Shown here: positions 34,237 through 47,014 of the stretch, one piece after another
How the letters are laid out: the number at the start of each line of letters is the position of its first letter
Numbering within the stretch: position 1 is the first letter of the stretch
Assembly: GCA_023014365.1 (NCBI GenBank)
Contig: JAEBUN010000004.1
Span: forward strand, 2,905,925-2,969,924
Source of the DNA: Lepiota brunneoincarnata
Taxonomy: Eukaryota > Basidiomycota > Agaricomycetes > Agaricales > Agaricaceae
Reading direction: 5' to 3'
DNA length: 64,000 nucleotides
Notes under the pieces: generated by a model
Told to the model about the DNA's origin: nothing
Database searches by the model: none
What the model saw: only the letters and a program-made list of their open reading frames with translations
Made by a program: the position numbers and the translations under genes

Positions 34237-37200
34237 TTACACCGAGAGGGGTTTGCCATCCTTTTGAGCTGCAGGGGACTCAGAGCGTGCCGGGGCAGGT
34301 GAAGGTGGCGGAGCTTACCCATTGTAATTTTGTCCCCGAGTGACAATGCGATGCCCTGCGTCTTGCTACGGATACGCACATGCCCCGTTACAGAACCTGT
34401 CTCTGTCCGCTCGATGGAGAGGTTGGCCAGGGCATCCTCGCCTGGGAAATCAGTTAGATTGATTGGTGATAGAGTGGTAAAAAAATCGGAGAGACACACC
34501 AAAGAGACTACGAGCATACATATTTGCCGATAAAAAGTCACAGTCACCCGAGAGAGCACCTTCGGGTGTTAGGCAGGACATGTTGGTCACTTTCATCACT
34601 CGTTTCAGATATTCACGGGGATCACTAGAAGACGTTTCGAGAAAAATAATGGGCGGGACAGGGCGGGGAGGTGCTTACGAAGTGGGTGCATTGACGTTGA
34701 CACGGTTCTCCCATTCAAATTCAGTCCACATACTACGGAACTACGAGAAATGGCGGTGTGCCGGTCATTAAAAGGCCATTTCAACACGAGGCTCGATATA
34801 TAAATTAACGCACCTGAGCCTCGTTACAATACGCCGGTTTTATATAGTCCATAATGTCAATATGGATATCATTGAGTATCACACACTGTTCCGAGAGATT
34901 GGGTCCCTCCCAGAGAATGCTACCGAATATGACGCCGGTTTCTGTCGAGGAGACTTTGATGGTCGCTTTGATGCTTTGGAAGCCGTGCGGTGCGATGGTG
35001 TAAACCGAGGGCCGTTCGACGATCTTGAGGTCACCGAGAGTGGCAAAGTCGAGGCATAGGTTTTGGAGGGTGTCGGCTGTTTGGTTGACGAGGAGAACAT
35101 CTGGTGGTTGGGGGTAAGTGAGTGTGCTTTGTGGTTCAAGAGATAGGGAGGGGGAGGGATGTGACGATGGAGACAGGAACGTACCGAGGAGAATGTCGAA
35201 ACCGTGCATCTTGACCAGGGCTTCGGCATAGATAGGATCGGAGAAGCCTATACAATTCTAGCCCGTGAGCTGTGAGATCGAAGAGGATTGGGCGGAACGA
35301 ACCGGTTAGTTGTGTAATGCGGCTGAGGTTGGACATGAAGTCTTCTTGGACTTCGGTGGCGCCGGTTGCGCGACCGACATCCTCGTCGTACTAAATAACA
35401 TAAGGGTTTGAGAGATGTTGCAGCATCAAGCTGAAGAAGAGTGTGATATTTACGTCGATGGCATCGTCCGCCGTTTTCTTGGAGAACTGCCGGAAAGTAA
35501 GCAAGTCATCAACCTGAATAATCGCGGGCTTCGCGCTCTCCGCTTCCTTTTTCTCTGCTGCACGTTTCTGAAAGTTGAGTGCCAGTCAGTATTCAAAAGC
35601 TGGTGACAAAAAGATATTTCGAGCTGCGGACCTCCTGGGCACCCAACATTCTCTCAAATGCTTGTTTCGTATCATCCAAGAACATCGCCTTGACAATCTC
35701 CTTCTGTCCCTGCACATCCAACTCGCTTAGCGTTTGGATACAGTTCATGATTCTCTCAGTCGAGTCCTCATCAATCGGAATCGTGACGAATTTGGACTGG
35801 CCAACGCGGATGATGGACGTCATTATGAGCATTGCTTCGGCTTTGAGTGTATTTGTTGCATTGGCGTCGGCTGAAAGGTCGGCAAAACGGAGGACGAGTT
35901 TAGTCAGGGAAGAGGAAAGAACAGAGCCAGTGAAGAAGTCGCCTCCCAGGATGAGCGCTGGAGTAAACGTGTAAATTCAACAAGTAGGGAGCTAACCATT
36001 GTAGAAACTTACTTCGGAGGGGAGGCTTGGAAGCAGCCTTAACAGCCTCCAGCCGTGCAGTAGCAGCGCTAGTAAAGGCGGTCTCAGTAGCATATGTCCC
36101 GTCCGCCAACACCCTCGGGCGTCCAGTACCCTCTGTCTTGGGTTTATCCTTGTCCTTTGGTTCACCATCAGCCTCATTCTGGGCATCACCAGGGGAAGCT
36201 TCATCCAGCAACTTTTGCTCTGAAGCTAATATCGGTATCTCGCCCAATACTTTGCGGATCTCCCGCATAGCATCCTGGATCGTCGGAACGGCTTCGATAT
36301 ATTCACCTAGGATCCAGAGGAGGCCTCGAAAGACTTTGCCGGACTTGATTTCGGGAAGAGTGAAGATAAGCTTTTCGCAGATGGAGGTTCGGAGTGCGGG
36401 GAATTTTTCGACGACTTCGCTGTTATGCGATTTCAACAAGCTTGCTTAGACAGATGCGAGGGGATTACGACTTACCGAACGAATGCGACAACGTCAAGTG
36501 CAGAGGGATTATTAGTGTCTCCAAGGAACTCCATGAGTGCATGGACAACGCTGGCTGCGACCTCGGAGAACTTGATGGCCGTGACGTGAATGGATTGAAT
36601 GAGTAGCTGTCGATATTCTGGGGCCTGGAGATAGTGGAATCAGCTCAAGAACATTGGAGGTAGGTGATCCCCAACCTTCTCAAAGTCGGCCTCCTGGGTC
36701 TTCTGCAACTGCTTCTTGAGGAAAAGAACTACGTCCTCGACATTCCTACTCGAGGTCATGCTAAGGACAATCGCCATAGCCTTTCGACGAACTTCCATAT
36801 CAGCACTAGATCGTGTGAGCTCGAAGAGAATGGTGGTTTATTGGCTGGGAGGTCTCACCTTGACAGAGCCTGCACGATCTCCATAATCAGGCCGTCAAGA
36901 ACATGTCCATGTTTTGCGCGGAGGCTCTCAACCCTATCCAATACTATGAGCTTGACATTGTTATCCGATTCCTTGACGACGAGACTGATAAGACAGGAGG
37001 CAGCGGCTATGTGGGTTTAGATAGGCATTGGAAAGTTAACACCAACTATTGAGATTACTCACCCTTGACTGCGGCAGGGTTTTGGGTGAGCGTTGTGAGG
37101 GTCATTGCGGCCTCATACTTGACCGCATGTGACGGTGCATTCAATAGCTCTAGCATAGATGCAATCCAGCGCCCCTATCTCCCTAGTTAACACCACGCGA

Positions 37201-38141
37201 ACGAAATTCCAGATAGAACCCACCACCACTTACGCGATGTGTAGAGTCATTTTTGCAATCCGACCTGATCACGTCAATAATACTCATCTGCAACGTCTCG
37301 TCCAACGCCGGAATGGTAGGGTATATGCTCAACACATACTCCACTGCCTTCTGCATCGAGCAATGTGCAAGGAAGACAAACGCATTCCGTTTACACGTCG
37401 AATCTGTTTCGGCAATAAGGAACGTGTGCATGAGTTCTGGCGCATCGGGAATTAGATGCTCAAATTCGCGATAGATAGAGTAAATGGCGAAGACTGCGTT
37501 TTTACGGACGTAGGAGTGACGGTGTTCGAGGCATGAGCGACAGGTTGGGATCAAGGGTTCGAGAAGCTCGGCATCCTTGGCTATTTTTTGGAGGAAGCGA
37601 AGGGATGCGCCGCGGATGTATTCGTTGGGGTGTTGCTGGTGTCAAAGAAAGGTTGTTACAGCTGCGATGTGGAGCATCGATGGGTGAGTGAACTAACCAG
37701 GTCATTACGGACAGCATTGCTACAAGCACACCAAAGTTAGCTCTTTGTGGTTTACCACCATTACAAGAACACAGCGCACACGACAAGGATCATTTCCTGC
37801 TTGAGCTTCCCATTCTCATCATACTTGGGACAGACCTCCCAGTAGAAGTGCAGTAGTTTCTTGAGGTGCTTGTTCCGCGAAGGCATCACATATTGGATAA
37901 TGGGCATCATCAACGTGGGCTATACGGCATTTATCCCCTCAGCATTTCTCCTCTACCTCAGCGTATTGTATGAACTCGCCTGAGGGTTGCCATTGATAGT
38001 GGATATGATGATTTTACGCAACGTGTCGAGTTTAAGCTCATCGGATCCCTTCTCGAGAGCAGACCTGAGTTCCTGTGTAGAGACAGACTCCGCGCTGTTC
38101 TCGAACACAACTGTGTGGCAGGAGGGATCCGAGGTGGCCAT
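34237..38141 (-). CDS. SEC26: Coatomer subunit beta (beta-COP, SEC26)
   Basis: Beta-COP is part of the COPI coat that returns proteins from Golgi to ER. The start gives [19 protein letters not shown]. Adaptin-like alpha-solenoid segments follow in the expected order: [26 protein letters not shown] then [66 protein letters not shown], then the coatomer beta C-terminal part with [40 protein letters not shown] and the last exon ending in [17 protein letters not shown], joined by a ggtaagc intron to [10 protein letters not shown] and TAA at 34237. More than a dozen short introns interrupt it, including a GC-AG intron after the QP junction of exon 1. I found no frame break. Confidence 0.95.
37974..37979 (-). 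other. GC-AG intron donor in beta-COP
   Basis: The first intron starts gcgagt after NGNPQ and ends cgtatag before [13 protein letters not shown] donor that would keep this frame is not present nearby. Confidence 0.7.
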
Positions 38142-38314
38142 GGGTTGGACGTGGAGGAGGCGAAATGTGTGCGTGGGAAAATTATTCTACGCGACGTGTC
38201 CCTATGTTATTTCCGTGCTAAATAACCTATGAAGGAAACAGTAACCCCCAAAACTACCACCTCGCCGCAGCGATCCCTTGTATAGCTCCAAAGCCAGAAT
38301 ATTACCCGGTTCTA

Positions 38315-39225
38315 TCATGAGATTCCAAGAGTAGCACGCTATAGGTGTTCCAATGAGCGCACATACATTCCTGTGACAGGGCAAAAGGACGCACAATCTG
38401 CATATACGTGGTTCGTTGCTCAGGTGGTAGTTTGTTTAACTGCTCCTGCGTCATTGATACCACGTGCATAATCAAAGCCTAACAAACTTAACCCATGGCT
38501 TGTAGTGTAGAGCGAAACTCGCTCACCTTTTGTTCATCTGGGAAAGCGGCCAAAAGCTCTGGCTTAATAGCAGGTGCACTCGGGGGTCGCGCTGCTGCAG
38601 GCGGCGGGGGCGGTGGCGGCGCAGCATAGCCTTGTGAAGGGGCGGCTAGAGGATAGCCAGGATACCCTTGCTGCTGTGTACCATACGCATACGCACTAGA
38701 AGAAGCGCTTGACTGAACATATCCTTGCGAGGGGTATCCTACTTGAGTCGGGTAGTTGTACTGAGCTGCGGGTGGAGTGGACGTTGCGGCAGGTGGTGTA
38801 TCTGTCCGGTGCTGCACTTGAAGGTAGGGTGGAAGAACAGGAACGGGTGGGGTTGATGTTACTGGAACAGGAACCGGATTAATGGACGAGGCAGCTTGGG
38901 TCTGGCCTCGAGCAGCAGCTTCATGAAATTGGGCAAGTGTTCTCTGTATGGTCAAAATTTCCCCTGTCAGCAGACTTGAATCTGTTGGATAAGAAGGGTG
39001 GAATACAGACTTGGAAGACCTCAACGTTAATCGCGCCAATGGAGACCATTAAACTGATCAGTGCATAGGCAATTGCAGGCTGACTGGTCAGAATTTCACG
39101 GGCGGCTTTTGGCGTCGTTTTCTGCCCTCTTCCATTTCATTATTGTGTATATGCGGAGGTTTATAACTTACTTTGAGCTGGGTTAGGAGCTCTAGGAGCT
39201 GCTCTGTACTTCCCTGGTCAGCCAT
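38315..39225 (-). CDS. CSTF2 hinge/C-terminal protein lacking an RRM (Pti1-like)
   Basis: Starts MADQGSTEQLLELLTQLK, the hinge of cleavage-stimulation factor 2 that contacts CSTF3/Rna14, continuing across an intron into KTTPKAAREILTSQPAIAYA, LISLMVSIGAINVEVFQ and RTLAQFHEAAARG. A long Pro/Ala/Tyr/Gln-rich linker follows (QGYVQSSASSSAYAYGTQQQ). It ends with the CSTF C-terminal helix bundle (VVSMTQEQLNKLPPEQR) and, after a short intron with donor gtgcgt and acceptor ctatag, RATLGIS with TGA at 38315-38317. The usual N-terminal RRM of CSTF2/Rna15 is absent, and the ATG sits at the hinge itself with no coding frame seen upstream. Domain order fits yeast Pti1, a CPF subunit in mRNA 3' end processing. 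Nuclear. Confidence 0.8.
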
Positions 39226-39982
39226 TCTGACCGGTATGGGCAAGGAGGGTTAAATGACATCACGTGAGATTAAACTCCCAAATTACCACCCATCTGTGGC
39301 ACGCGAATGATGATTTGAAGACTGACTAACAACAGGGATGGCGAGTAGCAACGGCGCACCGTCATTATTAAAATACGTCAAAAGAGGAGACCAATTTCTG
39401 CATCAAGAGTTCACATAAAAGGCGAGCGTACTATTTCCCTTTATTAGGCTTTTCATAGCGCAGCGAAACCCACAACGCCCCACCAATACTTATGGAAATC
39501 GCAGCAACTCAAAACCTAAAAGGGTTCGGCGATTGGAGTACCTCTTTGTAGGCCATCTCACTCAAGCACTATTGGATCAGGATTTCCATATGTCTGGTCA
39601 TCGGTGAGTCTAAGAGCCGGAGGAGAGGTGGACAGTCCAAAATTCACCATGCCAAATTCGCCTCCTAGACGTCTCGTGAGTCCTTTCAAACATTACCCAT
39701 ATTACTTGGAATAGCTCAAAGCTGTCTCTGCGAATGGGTAAGAGACAGACGTGGGTTGAATCAACGGCATCTTTCTTAGTAGCCTTGAGCTACAGTTATC
39801 TAATGGCTCGGGTACCGAATCTGACCCTAAACCTCTTATACAAACAATCCCATCGTTGCTTATGAAAGGCAAGATGAAAGTTCGGGTCCACCACACGACT
39901 AACCCCTTACATAATGGCAGCCCTGAAGAGGTTTCAGGCATCCAGGTGGACACTAGCTTCCAATCCTCAGCCACCCGCGATA
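39226..39982. other. Intergenic
   Basis: This lies between the CSTF2-like ATG and the end of the UNC93-like gene. No gene is convincing. One long minus frame at 39702-39974 runs just past the UNC93-like stop in another frame and has no ATG start of its own in a good context. Confidence 0.4.
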
Positions 39983-42012
39983 TTAAGCAGGGGGGATATT
40001 AAACACGTACCCATCATCCGTGGAGCTCGTTTGGTCCTTAACATGCAGATAAATCATTGGAAGTGCAAAAACCAGGCCGGCAATGAGCAGCGCCCATGTA
40101 GAGAGGGAGATGTTCATGAAGCTAGAAGCGGTACCGTTTCCCATGATTGATCAGTCCGTCTGGTGGCGTGCTTGTGGACAAGAATCACGCACGGAAGTTT
40201 GACGGCATCCGCACGCCACACGCCTGCAGCTCCAGCAGATTGGATTGACCTGTCTGGGTGTCGGTTAATGTAATATACATCTTGACGTGGGGAGGAAAAC
40301 AAAACTTACAGAGACCTGTGTAGTGTGCAAGCCTTGCAGGATCATTCGACATTGCACCCAGGATCCAGTATGTTGTCACCTGCCATGCGGCATTCAGAAT
40401 CCCACAAAAGGTATAGAGGAATATCATCCCAATATATGGCGGGTCGTGAATATCGATTTTTTTTGATTCTGGAGGTATAGACTCGCGAGTGTAAGTTCTG
40501 TATTAGGTTATCAGTGTCCATATTTCGGTTGGGTTAAAGTTCCTTTTATAATGTGTTGACCTTTGGTAGAAATACGCCCAGATATGGACACCAGAAACCA
40601 TGGCGAAAAGGACCGCCCAACCAATGAACGCACGGACTCTTCGGCGGACCCCCTTCTTATCAAGAATTGAGCCAATAGCCAAAGAGCCCACAATTTGTGA
40701 AATCCAATAGACAAGGTTGTTCAAAGAACGTGCTCTGATATTGAAGAGCGCCCCATTATAATCATTGAATTCTAGAACACATCAACAGAGCCCCTGAGTA
40801 TTTGACGATAAAATACTCACGCCAGGTACAAAACCAGTTGGAGGCAAAGAACATGGGAAATAACATGACAATCAGGGGATCCATTTTGATCAGAAGCCAT
40901 AGACCGAAGATTTTTGTTTTCCATGATGGATGATGGGGAGTGCTTACCCTGGTCCCATCCGTTCTGATCATCTTCCTGGGATCAGCCATGAGGAATGGTA
41001 TAACCACTCCGACCAGGGAAAGGGTCAAGAACCCGATCTTTAGCTAGTATAAAGACATAATTGAAAGATAATCGGCGTTTTTATACTTACATAAGTAGCG
41101 CTTCCAACTGAGTGAAGTACAACGAGAAGTAATAAGTCTGTTGAAGGGTCAGATTTCAGGTTAGCAACCCACCCGAGTTAGCCTGAGTCCAGGGAGTAAG
41201 TAGGAGAGATTTGGCTCTAGTTAAAATCGCGCACCGCCGAGCTGAAGTTCGTGCCGAGCGATACTGCTGCTCCGACAGCACCACCCATGTTAAAGATGGA
41301 CCAGAATATACCGATGAAACGACCTTTTTGGCTCTCCGTCGGATAGGACAGCACGATGGACCCTTGGGCAGTCCAAAGCAGACCGGCACAGACTCCAAGA
41401 ATTGCTCCGGCGGCGATCACGAAACCATCAGCATTAGGGTGCATATCCAGAGCCCCGGCAAACACGCTATTCGGCGGCGGAAGGTAAGGACAGCGAAGGC
41501 GCTTACAAATAAGACCCAATGTACAGCGCATATCCGACACTTCCTAGTAACAGTGTCAGGCGAGGACCAATCAGGTTGTTAATGGAACTACAGAAAGAGG
41601 GAGGATAAGGTTCTGCCCTTGTTGATCAGAATGGTGATGGTGACTTGCCCTGCGAAGAAAGCGGAGACTGCGAATGTTGCATACAATGCTGCATTCGCGT
41701 TCGCGTTTGTTTCGGAGTCGACTTAGCCACCCGCTCCCAGCCCAGTCAAGGCATTGAACAGGCCTACATTTCACAAGGTCGGGGTCGTTCATGATACGCG
41801 AGTAAAATCATACCTGGACACATGAAACCGACAAACCCAAGCATCGTTACCTTTGATCAACCGTAATCAGCACCCTCATCGAATGCGAACATCGGACAGT
41901 GAACCTGAGCCGCTGGATGGTAATAGAGACCCTTGAGCCCAGTGTGGAATGGATGTAGTTGAGCCTGGCCCTCGCTAGTTTGGGCATCGCCTTCTTTCTC
42001 TGCGTAAGCCAT
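39983..42012 (-). pseudogene. UNC93-like major-facilitator protein with in-frame stop
   Basis: This is a twelve-span MFS-type protein of the fungal UNC93-like group. The start gives MAYAEKEGDAQTSEGQAQ; then YYHPAAQ, VTMLGFVGFMCPGLFNALTG, NANANAALYATFAVSAFFAG, SINNLIGPRLTLLLGSVGYA, AGAILGVCAGLLWTAQGSI, IGIFWSIFNMGGAVGAAVSL, FGLWLLIKMDPLIVMLFPMF, NDYNGALFNIRARSLNNLVY and IGSILDKKGVRRRVRAFI follow in the expected order. The end is SSTDDGYVFNIPPA. In GAGG*VDSETN a TAA at 41723-41725 stands where relatives have Gln, so CAA became TAA. A GC-AG intron follows FFAG. The junction after NFSSA also fails to keep phase. It is either a recent pseudogene or affected by sequence errors. Confidence 0.75.
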
Positions 42013-43215
42013 GCTGACAGGGGCAACTCGAATCCAGAGGCAAGTGGGTTGATTACACTGAGGACATGTTCAGAGGTCTTTTGGCCCAAACCAGCTACAC
42101 TGTGCTAAGCCATTGTTGCAATGCGTCTTCTGGCCACTCTGGACAGGTACAACCTGCTGATTGAGGTAAGGAACCAGGACTTCATTCACTGTGCGCATTA
42201 CGGACTAGCCAACTTGCCGGTTGACGTTGAATCCAAGAAGGTGGCGTTATCTGTTAGTCAACGTATAACGTTGCATATAACGTTGGCAACGTTCTGCGTT
42301 TCAGCACTCCAGCTCAGGCTCGGTTACACCACTCTCACACTCGTGCAGGCCGTCAACAGGCATGGATAGGGGCCTTGCTTGGGGGTGCATGTGAGGTTGT
42401 ATGTGCGCTCCCCTCCGAGCTGAACAGAAGGAAGCTGCCCTTTGCGATGGGTTCCGGGCACCACCACCACCACCATCTCTGCATCTGCTCCCGCTGGAAT
42501 TTCATATTGCTGCCCCATTCCTGAGTGAGAAGCTTATGCATAGTAAGATGGAATCATCGGTCAGAGGCACTCTGTCCGGAACAAGGGTTCGCTGTTTCGA
42601 CCACCGATAGCTTCTGGAATGTTTTGTCTAGCCACGTCCGGTCTAGAATCTCGGAATTGCTGATGAACCTCTTTGTGATAAGTTCATCTGGGGGTAGGAC
42701 GGCACAGAGGAGGGAGATAACGTGCAAGACCAATCAGATTCCACCAGGGTATATGCATAGGGTCGAGAGGGATTTCAGGGTCCTCAGATGCCTCGGCAGG
42801 GTCCTAAACTTGCAGAGTATTAATTTGGTGTTGACTCACGACCGTAGCAGTTGGTGTTCTGTATGATACTACGCGTTATTGGGGTTTCGTGTTGGAGACT
42901 CGTTGGAGCGAGGAGGGATAATCGCATTACCTGTCTTCAAAATAGGGACGGGCGTATTGGGGTCGCCGCTCTCAATCGACACATGATTACCGGTATTTGT
43001 GCAGTGAGGTGAGGTGGGGGTACTTAGGGTGGTTTTTAGGGTGATCCTGGGAGTGGGGGCTGGTGGGGGACGCTAAGGCCGGGGAGGGTCGAGGTATGGA
43101 TAAACAGATGAATTTGAATTTGTCATCCGACAGGCGGTCGGCTGCAGGGCACTCTTTTTTTTTTCCGCAATGCAGAGCAACAACAAGGACGTGCGTCTAA
43201 AACCCCATGATCTCC
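42013..43215. other. Intergenic, 1.2 kb
   Basis: No gene is convincing. Short plus-strand frames at 42401-42610 and 42525-42866 lack family features. The UNC93-like promoter should be at the left side. Confidence 0.4.
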
Positions 43216-44200
43216 TTACGGCTCCTTTCCCCCAGCGCCAATGCCCATCTCACGCACGTATTTGTCTCGATTCAGCTTCCTCATCTGTTCCACAAACTCC
43301 CCTATCTTCTCAAACTCCCTCCACCCTCTCGGTCCCTCCCCGGTTTCACCGACATCGCAGTGTGTACCCTCCAAGGGCTCAACGAACCTGACCTTCAGAG
43401 CCAACCACTGCATTGCCTTCACGTTCCCCACAAACTCTTCTATGCCGTCCTTTGATCCCTGAGCGTAAATTACACCCGGGTATCCGACCTTTGCGAATCC
43501 TGATACTTTAAGCGAGGAACTCCAGTGTTGGAGGTTCCGTCGTTTAGTGGGTGAGACCAAATGGTGGGATGTGAACAAGACATGATAGATTCGTTTATCT
43601 TCGGGTTTCGCCATCGGGGAAGTTTCGCGCGTTGAAACCGCCATTACACTTTGGGTTTCCTCATGTAGCAGGGGGAGTAGGTGCAGCGAGAGTAACTCGT
43701 ACATAGGAAATCTGCGACACAGGAACGAAGGTTTTGAGAGTTGGCAATAAAAGAGAAAAAAAAAGAACGCGTATGAATAGAGAAAGCTCAAACAACACAA
43801 ACACTCACTCGCCACCTGTCGCCGCCACCTCCCCAGCCTTTTCCTTAATCCTCCCTCTCCACTTCTCATGCTCAGCCCGACATAGATTCTGCCCGCCGAT
43901 CTTTACACACTCATTCAGACTTGCATAATCATTACTACTACCATACCCCTGGAAATCGACATCAAACCACACAGTCGCACCATCCACTCTCACTCGGAAC
44001 TGAGCGGCGGCCGGCAGGTCTTCAATAATAACAATCATGTCTTCTTCACCCTGTGGCTCAGTCATAATGGCACCCTCATCGAGCAAAGCCCCCCACTTCG
44101 CAGTTTCACGGTCCGGGCCCAGAAACTCGAATCGTTCCCCCAAGAAGAAGGAAGAATGGATTAGCACAAGTTCTTCCAATTGTCTGCGGACGGACAACAT
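43216..44200 (-). CDS. RWD-domain protein, RWDD2 type (RWD plus DUF1115)
   Basis: The start is MLSVRRQLEELVLIHSSFF, chosen because the RWD fold usually begins there; an in-frame ATG 49 codons upstream exists but adds an unconserved stretch. Residues 1-120 form the RWD domain (GERFEFLG, DMIVIIEDLPAAAQFRVRVD, YGSSNDYASLNECV). After an intron (donor gtgagt, acceptor gtcgcag) the exon FPMYELLSLHLLPLLHEETQ leads into the C-terminal DUF1115 domain: RIYHVLFTSHHLVSPTKRRN, VSGFAKVGYPGVIYAQGSKD and EFVGNVKAMQWLALKVRFVE. RWD domains bind protein partners in ubiquitin and stress pathways; the specific role of RWDD2 is unknown. Two exons, no break seen. Confidence 0.85.
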
Positions 44201-44651
44201 TTTTCCGATAGTGAGGATATTTGTCAGTCGGTAGTTATCGGCTTTTGCGGGGTTGCCATCGTAAAGCGGAAGAAAAGAAACAGGGGAGAAGAATGGGGAT
44301 CGGGAATGTGTGAATTTGCAATTTAGCACCGGATGGACTTGGATCATGTGGTCTGGTCCAACTTTCGGACAGTTTTACCTTATGGACCCTATTGCTCTGC
44401 TCACCGCCTCGTGTTTCTCGCCTTTCCTAGATCAATAACACGAGCATGGCACATAGCCACACACACACGCGCACATGCACACATTCTCATGTGAAGATTC
44501 AGAATTCGGTATAGTAGGAAAATAACTATTACACCAAGTCCTGTCATTAGGTACAGCCGAATGCCCAACGAAGGAAACTGCCCCTGCTCACAAGAAGATC
44601 GAGGGAGATAGCAGCCAAATTTTCGTGCGAAAGAAAAAAAAACTTCGCACT

Positions 44652-45049
44652 TCAAAATCCCCCCAAGCACCCTTCCAGGAACACCGTCTGATCGGAGAAG
44701 CCCCCGCCGAATCTCGCCAGTTTCGCAGCTGAATTCAGCCTGCTATCACTGGATTGAGTTGTAGAGTCTTTCACCCTTCCCTTGCTCCCGCTCCCGTTCA
44801 TTGCCTTCTTCGGTTTACATATCGCCGTTGTGGACGGACATGAGTAATGTACAAGCGCTGTTTGTTGTTGGTGTGAAGAATTCAGTTGCGATTGAATGCC
44901 ATGTTGTAACATATATGATGATTCCGACGGGTATGTTGATGATAATGCATCGGGTGATGAGTCCACAACGACGCGGGGTATCGAAGAAGAAGACAGAGTG
45001 AATTGTGGAGAGCCACATAGCGAGTCCGAGTCCGAGCCTGACAAGGATG

Positions 45050-45083
<34 letters not shown>

Positions 45084-45518
45084 GCATGAGGAGATAGAGA
45101 GCTCTGATGAGCTGGAGTATGGATCGTAACAGTCGTCGTTAGATTCGGTTTCACAGGCCTCGAACGCGCGAGGGTGGAAGTAGCTGCCCTTGGGCTCTTC
45201 GGGACTCGTTGTTCGGCTACCGGCACTATTGCTGGCACGCCGAGACGATCGCTTGTTCCGGGGTTGCAGGGTGTAGCATCGCCCGCCCCGTTCGGGAAGT
45301 GCGCAAAGGTTCTCCGACACAACAATCGGCGCACGGTCATAGGCGAATGGAGAATGGGTGAAACTCGTGGATGTGAGGGTGGGAGTAGGGGGGAAATGGA
45401 CATGAGGGGAGTGCAGGGGATAGGAGGAAAATGGTAAGGGGCTGTACTCGGGTAGTGATTTTAGTATTGGCCGTGGGGCATGGGAGCGCATTTTATGGTC
45501 GACGAGGTAGGTAGACAT
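44652..45518 (-). CDS. Conserved Ser/Pro-rich fungal protein of unknown function
   Basis: One exon of 288 codons with an ATG giving MSTYLVDHKMRSHAPRPIL. The N-terminus holds HVHFPPTPTLTSTSFTHSPF and YDRAPIVVSENLCALPERG, which look like the conserved core of a protein family I recall from Agaricomycetes but cannot name. The middle is a Ser run coded by a long triplet repeat, followed by Asp/Ser residues. It ends SDQTVFLEGCLGGF. No membrane segment or signal peptide is visible. A phosphoregulated, disordered protein is a guess only. Confidence 0.7.
45052..45083 (+). repeat. (GAT)n trinucleotide repeat
   Basis: About ten GAT units in tandem. On the minus strand they encode the Ser run of the 44652-45518 protein, so length variation would keep frame. 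Confidence 0.85.
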
Positions 45519-46569
45519 GAGTGAGCAAAGGGGCAGTGGAAAGGGGGCAGGGCAAGTCGGTTAGACTAGTGCGAGGAGAACGACGACCTCGTCAGTGCTC
45601 GGAGCTCAGATGCTCCCAACGCCGGCGGAGGCAGGGGACTTGGCCAGCAAGGCGCAAGGAAGGACTTGCGGAACGGGTTGTTGATAGAGGAGGAAGAGAA
45701 GAGCGAATTAACAATGGTAATTTATATTAACTCTCCGGTAACAAACAAGGCACAGCAGGTCACCGGAATGGGCTTGGCCGCCGCCCCATCATGCATCTGA
45801 TAGTTCAGTTCAGTTCTAGGCCCCTGAACGTAACCACACCTCTCGTTCGGGGCGGTGTGGGAGTCTGTGGGGCTTCCTGCATCCCAATCTGCAATCACTA
45901 AATGTAGCCCACCACTTTGTAGTCGTCCACTCGGGCACAAATGGAGTTATCTATTACCCATCACATAGCGATTAGCGAGGGTGACCTATCTTTCCGCCAT
46001 AGACCGGGCGCAGGGCCCCACCGTTTGCTGCTCCCTTGTCCAGCAGTTCGGCCGTGGGTAAGCCCCCTTGGGCTTTGAGAAAGAAAGAAAATGTCTATCA
46101 GCCGGTAAACCGCGCCGGCTGAATTAGGAAATCAGCTGTGATGCGCGATTATTGGGTCTTGACCCGCGGCTTATGGAACGTGTCAGGGAAATGAGTCCAC
46201 CCTGCCAGGACAGGACTCGAGCAACGCAATGAAGAACGAAATACCATTACATAACTACCACAATAAGCCTGCGGTACTCCTGTCATCCTGACCTCACTCG
46301 GATGTGGGCGGATGAGACCCGAACAAAGGTCTTCTTGTCTGCGCTTGAGTTACGACGTGATAAGAATGGTTGTTCTATGTTGTTCTCTAGGCGTCAGAAC
46401 ACAATCATGAGGCCAATGTCAACGCCTCTGGGAAGAAAAGGCTAGTATTGAACTCATGATTAACTCCAAAACAATTCCATCAAACAACTCCACAGTCGCC
46501 TATAAGCTGCTATCCCCCAACGTCTCATGTGGTCCTGTGCTCACGCCACCTCTGCCACAACTCCACGCA

Positions 46570-47014
46570 TTATCGATCGAGACGCGTGCTCGACGGTCCG
46601 GTTGATGGCAACGAGGGTTGGTCCTTGTCCGACAACCTGTGCTCTTGTGGGGGTACGTTACAGCAACCAGTCCCGTTGCTCTGCGGCCAGTCTGTGTGCA
46701 TCACTCGGCTCGTAAAGAGCGTCGGAGAAACGATAGAGAACGCAGCACCTGGATCAATAGATAACGGAGAAGTAATCAGTGATCTTTGAGAATCATTCCC
46801 TTTTCGTGTCGAAACACTCACCGTCGAGCCCCAATGTTCTTCCTTCTCCTTCTCCCAACTCGAATAAGTTCTCCCAGCCGCCATCCTCTGCATGACGTAG
46901 TTCCAGGGTGGCTAGTTCCTCCAAAGGACAAGGGTACTACAACACCCCGTCCCTCGTTTGCAAACATACTGGAACCCCGGACCCTACTACGTCGGTATCG
47001 TTGTGTCGTGCCAT
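46570..47014 (-). CDS. Possible spliced gene or remnant, unidentified
   Basis: An ATG at 47014 opens MARHNDTDVVGSG, followed by a gtatgt donor and a very short intron. The next block reads LEELATLELRHAEDGGWENL and FELGEGEGRTLGLDG, then a gtgagt donor and tccag acceptor lead to AAFSIVSPTL. After that the natural-looking continuation DALYEPSDAHRLAAEQRDWL lies in another frame. Composition looks coding but the frame does not close. I do not recognise the family. Confidence 0.35.

Noticed and set aside
44815..45403. Minus-strand frames with poly-Ile and poly-His
   Set aside because: They are other-frame readings of the GAT repeat in the Ser-rich gene.
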